From assembly GCA_028751875.1 (NCBI GenBank), contig CM054140.1, positions 20,543,493-20,607,492 of the forward strand: DNA of 64,000 nt, read 5' to 3'. The position numbers and the translations under genes were made by a program. Shown here in pieces: positions 48,176-64,000 of this stretch. Under the pieces are notes generated by a model. It was not told the DNA's origin. It was given only the letters and a program-made list of their open reading frames with translations, and made no database searches. Source of the DNA: Rapana venosa (lineage: Eukaryota > Mollusca > Gastropoda > Neogastropoda > Muricidae). Position 1 is the first letter of the stretch; each line of letters begins with the position of its first letter.

Positions 48176-48412
48176 ACAATAATAATAATAATGATGTATT
48201 GGAATTTATATAGCGCTGAATCTCGTAAAGCTACAAATCAAAGCGCTTTTTAAATTTATGCATGTGTATGCGTTTTTTTTTAAAATTTTGTCATCTGTTC
48301 CCACCAGCACACATTGGCCTACTCTTTCGAACAGCGGAACAGGATTTAACGTGTGCGCAAGATGTTCTGCATGCGTTCGCACACGGGGCCTTGGTTTATA
48401 GTCTCAGACCAG
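48176..48412 (-). mobile_element. Family-1 3' end with (ATT)n tail
   Basis: The reverse strand shows GACTATAAACCAAGGCCCCG, GATGTTCTGC region blocks and CTGGTGGGAACAGATGACA, then AAAGCGCTTTGATTTGTAGC, CAGCGCTATATAAATTCC and an (ATT)n tail at 48179-48192. This is the same tail as the LINE end at 12432-12895, so the copy is probably LINE-derived. Confidence 0.65.
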
Positions 48413-49320
48413 TGTGACAGTCAATTAAACGAACATGTCAGGAACAGGATGGTAATAACTCTTTGCATGCTTAGTGGGAATGAAACTTTATTTGGGGATC
48501 AGTCAAATAAATCTATGACCATTGAACTTACAATGAACAAAAAAATTGGTGCGTTTGATACAAGTGTGGAGAATGACTATATTTCAACTTTGACTGATGC
48601 ATCAGGACAGCAACAAGTTGTGGACACTTGTGACAGTCATGACATCTTGTTGTAGAGTATCTGTTCAGCCATATTGGCTGGAATATGTAGTGCCTGGTCT
48701 TCTCCTATACTTGTAACTCTGCAGGAGATTTGCCCACTGGCCTCAGTCGATAGGTTCTGACTTCAGGGCAGCTAATCAGAAAGTTTATTTAATAGAATTT
48801 TCACAAGGTAGGGATACTATTTACACCGAAATGGCCCCTGGCATTCCCATGGAGGGGTTATGGAGTAGATATATATATATGTATTGAACCCAAAAGACTG
48901 CTATGTGTTCTGTCATGTTACACAAAAAGCAGAACACACGCTGTTGGAAGGACATGTTAAACTGGCCTCTCTACAGAAACGGGAAACTGCAGGAAGAACC
49001 AAGATGTTGACAGCCAGGCACAGGCTTTATGGAAACTGGAAGTTATGCATAGTTTGTTTGTCTGTTTTGTTCCTTGGCTAGAGTTCCTAGGTTTACTACT
49101 GTGTTGTTTTATTTAGTTCTGTCCTTTACCTATAGCCTGTGTATATTGAACCAGTGGTATTCCTTGAATAACTGATCAAACAAAAAGACTGCTATGGTAT
49201 CCATATCAGATGAATTACATCGTACTGAATTTGCTCTTCACCATACAAGCCAAATGGGCTATAAAGCTTTATGGCAATGTACATTCTTCTCTTTCCAGAC
49301 TCTCTCACCTTCTCCTTCAC

Positions 49321-49530
49321 CTCTCTCCTTCAGATGAGACTACAAACTGAGGTCTCGTGTATGAATGCACACAGAACATGTTGCACACACATTAAAACCT
49401 GCCCTGCTTTTCAGAAGTAGGAACAGATGGAAAAATTGACAAAACTGCCTACACAAGGGGACTGGATGTAAAAAAAAAATTTTTAAGCACACAGTGCTTA
49501 TTCCATTACTGTCAAAATAAAAGTAATAAT
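49321..49530 (+). mobile_element. Family-1 3' fragment
   Basis: Runs from CCTTCAGATGAGACTACAAA through GAATGCACACAGAACATGTT and GGGGACTGGATGTAAAAAA to AGTGCTTATTCCATTACTGT. It is more diverged than the other copies and has lost the GTGTGCCGGTG block. Confidence 0.65.
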
Positions 49531-49711
49531 AATGAATAAATAAATAAAAATGAAATTGCTTCTCTTTTTCTTCCATTTATCATTAAAACAATGTTTTTGA
49601 ATCTGGTTATGGAATTTATGTTCTAAAGCCTGGATCTCAGCAAATGGTATATCTGTCTGAAACATTTAGCAATAATATTGTTACCGCACAAGATATTTTT
49701 CTTCTCATTCC

Positions 49712-50330
49712 TCAGCTACAGCTCTGAGGTTCACCAATGATGAGATTTTGTGTAGCATTCCTTCTTTAGGGATGTGAGCAGGTATGTTCACGTTTCCATA
49801 ACATTCATATTTGATCTTCTTTATGCGTATGTACACAAAGGGAATTGAGGCACTGGCAGGTCTGTACTTGAAGCTGACCTGGGAGATAATAAAAATCTCC
49901 ACCCTTCATTCACCAGGGGTCTCTGAAATTCGAACCCACAACTTCAAGGGATTGTTGTTGTTGTTGTGCGTTCCCCAGCTTACACTCTGGAGTTGCCTCA
50001 AACGTGCACTCTGATGCTTCTCATCACTGTGGAATCACTGTAGTCTGGAGCACACCGATGAAGTTGCTGTAACTCTTTTCAAGTACCTCGCAAAAGGCAC
50101 CATTCGCTTCAGAATTTTTCTCATTAAAATGAAGATGCAGTTGTATGTTAAGACTGTCATAGTTGAAGGCAATCTCAACACAACATTTTACAACATAACA
50201 ACATTTTAGTGTAGGCCTTGGCAATTAGCTGACATCAATAACCGACACAGCTTTTGGCCTGGGCCATACTTCAAGGGATTGAATTCAAATGGGCTTAACC
50301 ACTCAGCTATAGTGCCTGTCTACTGCACAA
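49712..50330 (-). mobile_element. SINE interrupted by a (CAA)n-tailed insertion
   Basis: The outer element is a tRNA-headed SINE on the reverse strand: head at about 50282-50325 with A box TATAGCTGAGTGGTTAAG, the remainder at 49712-49954 ending in the variant tail module. Inside lies a 313-base insertion, 49955-50267, flanked by ACTTCAAGGGATTG at 49941-49954 and 50268-50281. On the reverse strand the insert ends in a (CAA)n tail. The sequence beyond the head (50330-50480) looks like a diverged relative of the insert. I do not recognise the insert family. Confidence 0.75.
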
Positions 50331-50884
50331 ATGTTTTCTAGTGTCGTGTACAGCAGTCTGGAGTGATATAATCTTGTTCTTTTCAGTTAAAACAATGGTG
50401 TCAATACTGTCTTCATTATGGAAATGATTGATTGCCATAAGTTGGGTCAGAAGGTAACAAGGATTCATCACAGTGTGAGTGTGTGCACGTGCTAATACAT
50501 TTGTGTAAAGCTGCCTGTTTTGTTTATTTTGAAGGTCAGTGTCTGCCATTTCCCAGCATTGAGTCCAGGATAAAAAGACCCAGCTCTGGTCATGCCTCAG
50601 TTTGGTATACAAGCTATGTTGGAAGGAATGCCATACATTACTCAGCACTCTAAAGGACTTTTGCTGAGACAGATATCACAGTCACTACTGATTCTTCCAT
50701 TAGATCTGAAGATGGGCCCAGCCTGGCTGGATATGGTCTTCACATACAAGAACATTTAAGTTTAATTAGCTTCATATTACAGGTTTAAAAAAAGAGATTA
50801 ATTTTGGAGGCAATGATGCCAATGCTGCTTACCAGCTAGCTTTCTCTCGCCTCTCTTTTTTGTTCTGAAAAATCATCCTTCCCC

Positions 50885-51290
50885 CTCTGCTCCTCAGCTA
50901 GAGCTCTGAGGTTAAAATGGTGATTTTTACATACACTATTGTTTGCCCACACATAACAAAGGTTGCCATATTCTGACTTCAGGGGTGGTGTCTAAACATA
51001 ACACCAGTGTGCATGCAGTTTTTCTTATAAAATGTTGTCATCTGTTCCCACCAGCATAAATGGCCTACTCTTCAAAAAAGGCAGAATGTGTTTTAAGGTG
51101 TTTGCATGATTTCCTGCATGTGTTCACACCTAGGACCTTGGTTAATAGTCTCATGTGAAAGACTGATATTCACTGATGTTGGCTCCAGGGAAAAAATATC
51201 CTTCAAAGGCCACCTTGGTGGCGGCTTGAACCCAGGCCGTCAGATCACAAGTGAAAGGCTCTAACTGCCAGGCTATCCCATCCCCTCAAA
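50885..51290 (-). mobile_element. tRNA-derived SINE, variant tail
   Basis: The head on the reverse strand reads GGGATGGGATAGCCTGGCAG with a B-box-like GGTTCAAGCC. The body has CTGGTGGGAACAGATGACA, and the alternative tail module (CTGAAGTCAGAATATGGCAA) ends at about 50886. Same arrangement as 22372-22747, with more decay. Confidence 0.7.
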
Positions 51291-51652
51291 AGCCACTTAA
51301 GACACCCCACTGAAACTTTCAGGCAATGTGTCTCAGGAAAGTTGAACTTAGTTAGCTCCATTTCTCTCTGTCAACTTTTGTTAAAATAATGCAAGAGACA
51401 GGTGGGAATTCAGCAAGTTGAAGTTGGTCACCTTCAACCTCAAGAACAACAGAGATTCTTTCTAAGTAAAGGAACAAGGAGCAAGAGGGAAACATCTTCT
51501 AAATCATCTATCGGCTTCATCAACAATTTCCTGTAAGCCTTTGACTGTGAAAAATATCTGTAATCCAACATAGGTGTATAGAGGCACATCTAAGCTCTGA
51601 ATACAGTTTTGTACTTCAACATTCACACACACACACCACACACACCCCACAC

Positions 51653-51689
<37 letters not shown>

Positions 51690-54600
51690 CCACACAGTCC
51701 ATTTTCACCACTAGAAATAACCAATAAAAGAAACACCATTGTGGTTCATAACTCATTTATTTCCTACTTTCAGCAGAGTATACATCACTGACCCCCAAAA
51801 TAACTCTTTTGCACAATCTCATGTCAGAAAACAATCATATTCATTTTGCACTGAGTGTTTAAGACAACCAATATTGCCACCAATGAGCTAAGGCAGATTG
51901 TGATATCAAGAGATATTTTATCACACAAATGTTTGAAATGTAAGAAGTTTAAAAAAAAAAATTGGCATGTTCCACAAACAATTTAGTTAGTTTGGTTCCA
52001 CAGCTTATTGATGCAAGCAGTTTCTGCACACAAATAATTAATATCACATATGTGCTCACATACACCCCCCCCCCCCCCCAGATACAGTTTGTATATATAT
52101 ACATATATTAGTGTGTGTCTGTGCAAGAGCAGATGGGGAGGATAAATGTAAAGGTTGAGGTGGGGATAAGATATAATATGGTATACCTTTGTACCTTTCC
52201 ATTGTATTGCTTTTTCATTCTGATTTGTTCATGTTTTTCTTCATTTCTTTTGATGATTTTTTTTTGTGGTGGTGGGAATGGATTGTTTGGTGAAATAAAA
52301 GCAAATTTACTGCTTATACAATGTACAAATAAAAATTTGACTTGACACACAAATCATACACAAAAATTTCACTTCATAACTAGGTCCACACAAGCCCACA
52401 TATTCTTCATTAACAACCATATCAACAACAAAAATATCAAGCACATGAATACACTCGACATACACATATTACATCCCTTTTTTCACAACAAAAATCAAAT
52501 AATATAACTATGTCACAAATGCAAAGCTCCCCTCATTTTTACCCCTTGCCAAGAAATATCACATCGTACAAAATTATAACACTCATTCATACAGATAACT
52601 GAACATGAACATGTAGCAAGTTCAAGAGATTGATTGCAGTATTCTATATTTAAGTACTTTAAATGAGGATTTGTGTTGGTTTTTGGTGTATTAAATAAAA
52701 TTCAGCTTTCTACTTCGCAAGGATTGGTGGCAGAAGCCACTCTCAATGTCACAGATAACCACAAAAAGGGGATTTTCTTTTCAATGTAAATGATATGCTT
52801 AGATAAGAAATTGTTTGTTATAGTTTTCCAACTTTTATATATATAAATGAAGATAAACAAAGAGTGCTTTAAAGAAAACTCATAAACATTATTTTATTGG
52901 CAATGGGAGTGAGGGGTATGAGTGGTACCCAAGAAGATAGTACTTTGTTTCTTTGTCAGTTTAAACTTTTTTCTTTTTTTTTTAAAGGTAAAAAGATAAA
53001 GACAGGTTAGGTTGTCAATAAGCAGTCACCAGTAGATTTTTTGACTGACATTTTTTGTAAACCACAACTGATGAGTGTTTTGGTCTTTTGTAACCAAAAT
53101 ATGTCACACAGAGAACTCCGATCTGAACAGGGAAAACCTGTGAGTTATCCAAAAGAAATTTCAAAGTGAAGCGGATTGTCATTCACACAGGTGACATAGA
53201 CAGGAGAAACACACATACAAATACACATTTCAGAAACACACTTTCACATACATATGCATAAATACATGTAACACACTTTCACATGTATTAATACATACTC
53301 TTTTAGCATGCTTTCACATACAGTAGTATATGTATGAATTCATACTCTTGTAACCATATACACTCATAAACAATGAGCACATGCAGAAATGTCTGGACAT
53401 GTGTACACATGCAAGATACGTGCCTTCCCATATATACACACAAACATGTGTACAAATAATAAACTGGAGAGAAAGTAAACATGGGAGACTGAGGAAAACG
53501 TGCAAACAGAAAACAGGATCAAACACTGGAATGAATGATCAATTTCACAAATAATGCAAAAGACAAGTTTGATGAACGCTGGAATAAACAAGCCTTCTTC
53601 TTTCCTTACATAAAACTCCAGACTTCATCTTTAGTAAGACTTTCGAATACGTGACTGATTCTACTCCCACTATTAAAGATAGCTATATTCTGTCTTCAAG
53701 GACCATACTGAACATAAACTAAACATAACACAAGTGCATGTGAGAGTTTTATTCTAGATCATCTATTCCAACTGCCACATGATACGTCTATTCTATTTCA
53801 AAAGGTAAATTGGGATTTAACATGCATGCGAGCTTATTCATATAATATGCAATTTTTCACATATGTGACCTGGGCTTGATTTCCTATCCAAACGCCAGGC
53901 AATGAACTGGAATCTGCACAAACAAATTGGCATTGAAGATAAGTTTCTCAGCTTGGCTGCTAAAGTGGGATTTGCACATGCGACCTTTGGATCAAGGATC
54001 AAACATCCTGCCAAGTCAGTCATCCCGGGCCCCAAAGAACAATTCAGCACCGGAGGAATGTCACCAATCTGAAGAACATCTGACAGTCATTCATTGCAAG
54101 TCAATGGGTTTGGGACCTTTCCTTTCATCAGTGACGGATAAGAGGTCCAAACACATCAGCTTGAAGATATGTATCATTTTGTTCTCTTTCTCTTGCATTG
54201 TCAATAACAATAGAAATAAGGAGGAGGATAACAGGAAAATTACAATCATTCAATCATTATGTAATTCTTCTTTAGTATGTGCATTTTTTAAATTCTTATG
54301 ATCAAAAAGCAGGCTTTCAGCAGATAACTGTAAAGAAAATAAAACAAATCTTTTCAACTAATTCAATTCATTCAATTAGAATGACAACTGAACACATTCA
54401 GTTCGGTAAGCAACAGATGGTACCAATCCAATATATCTTCATCTTTATCAACCGGACCTACTGCAGATATCAATGTTTTCTTGACAATACTTTGTTCAGG
54501 TTCACAGTTTAGTTTTTGAGTCCTTTCTATCCATTCCATCTCCAACTAAAAGAACTGAAGCACTCGCATAACATTCACACCATTTCCACAAAGTTAAGAT

Positions 54601-54978
54601 AAGTTTCATACTTATTTACACACACACACACTTTTTTTTTAAAACTGGAAGTTTACCGAGGGATAACAATGGTCCTGCATGCAAAAATCCACCCCAAAAG
54701 TTATGCAGGTAGGTTTGCTGTCAATTTCTAAACTTAACTTGGGATGGAGATGGGTAGTGGGTTATACAAATGCCCGATATGGTAACATATAGTATACCCC
54801 AAACTGGGGGTCAAATGATGTCCATTCAAAACAACCTTGCACCACCTGGTAGATGTAAACATCAGTCATTCTGGTCACACCTCAGTCTGAATTCACTGCG
54901 TGTGTTTGTCAGCTCCAGGAATCCACACTGCTGATCATCCCCACCCCCTGGGCATGGCTCCATAGTCCCGAAGGCAGG

Positions 54979-63723
<8,745 letters not shown>

Positions 63724-64000
63724 CTGCAAAAGAAAAAAATACAGGAGATCAATAACTTATATAAGAACATAAACACATTCATCTCTTTAGAAACTGGTCT
63801 CTCTCAACACATCCTATTCCTATCTTACTCATGCATTTGTCAACTTCTTCAAAAGCAGTTTGACTCCTTTGCGGAAAAAAAAAGGTTTCAGTTTACTTCC
63901 TGCCTTTACATGTACAAAAAGACAGAAAAAAATATATGTATATGAAGGTGGACTACAGCAACATGCCTTTCTTGACACAGCTTAAACTTCACATAGAGGT

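Larger units (their letters stand above)
45770..54978. other. Intergenic region and OSBPL9-like 3' UTR
   Basis: No recognisable gene. It contains an AGGCCTA-rich tract (46316-46405), AT repeats (46842-46923, 47573-47601), a 22-G run (47352-47373), SINEs listed separately, a CA repeat (51624-51687) and a 15-C run (52065-52079). 52280-52350 on the plus strand has AATAAAAATTTGACTTGAC, resembling a LINE 3' tail. The part nearest 54978 is expected to be 3' UTR of the OSBPL9-like gene. The ATAD2-like promoter should lie just above 45550, but no clear core element is seen. Confidence 0.5.

Noticed and set aside
48353..48655. 100-codon plus-strand open frame with mixed composition
   Set aside because: Its first part is antisense family-1 retroposon sequence; the rest has no recognisable domain or splice partner.

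Overview
The window is animal nuclear DNA. It holds intron-split genes with GT-AG boundaries, abundant CA/GA/AT microsatellites, tRNA-derived SINEs, 5'-truncated LINEs and TTAA-flanked DNA transposons. Protein similarity and the style of the SINEs suggest a marine gastropod, possibly a caenogastropod; this is an inference from recognition, not a database result.

Two genes are well supported, both on the minus strand and both cut by the window. The first is an ATAD2/ATAD2B-type AAA+ ATPase. It starts at 45549 and runs leftward through eleven visible coding exons to 1151. These cover the N-terminal tail, the acidic region, and the first AAA+ module with Walker A, Walker B, sensor 1 and arginine-finger motifs. 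The rest of the AAA region and the bromodomain lie beyond the left edge. Exons 2 and 3 do not join in phase, so at least one exon is missing from or unreadable in the 21.6 kb between them. The second is an ORP9-type (OSBPL9) oxysterol-binding-protein relative. Ten exons from 63723 to the stop at 54979 give 376 residues: a complete sterol/PI4P-binding domain and C-terminus, preceded by an acidic FFAT-like stretch. Its PH-domain half lies beyond the right edge.

Layout: 1-23.7 kb is ATAD2 exons in repeat-rich introns, including a 2.7 kb DNA transposon nested in an older repeat, piggyBac-like TTAA elements, SINEs and two LINE fragments. 23.7-45.3 kb is one large intron whose sequence is of doubtful quality from about 26 to 43 kb, with a homopolymer-only stretch at 38.6-40.6 kb and a duplicated segment (34.0-40.7 versus 41.4-44.6 kb). 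45.3-45.8 kb is the ATAD2 5' end. 45.8-54.9 kb is intergenic or ORP9 3' UTR, with repeats. 55-64 kb is the ORP9 gene.

The most informative observations are: a decayed tandem copy of the ORP9 exon that encodes the EQVSHHPP signature; a LINE insertion with a 13-bp target duplication close to that exon's splice acceptor; a SINE whose 3' part is shared with a LINE that still carries its coding end; a transposon insertion datable by comparison with intact repeat copies; and the duplicated, corrupted assembly segment. I found no undescribed multi-gene system. The two genes show no operon-like link; both relate to ordinary cell biology (chromatin ATPase, lipid exchange).
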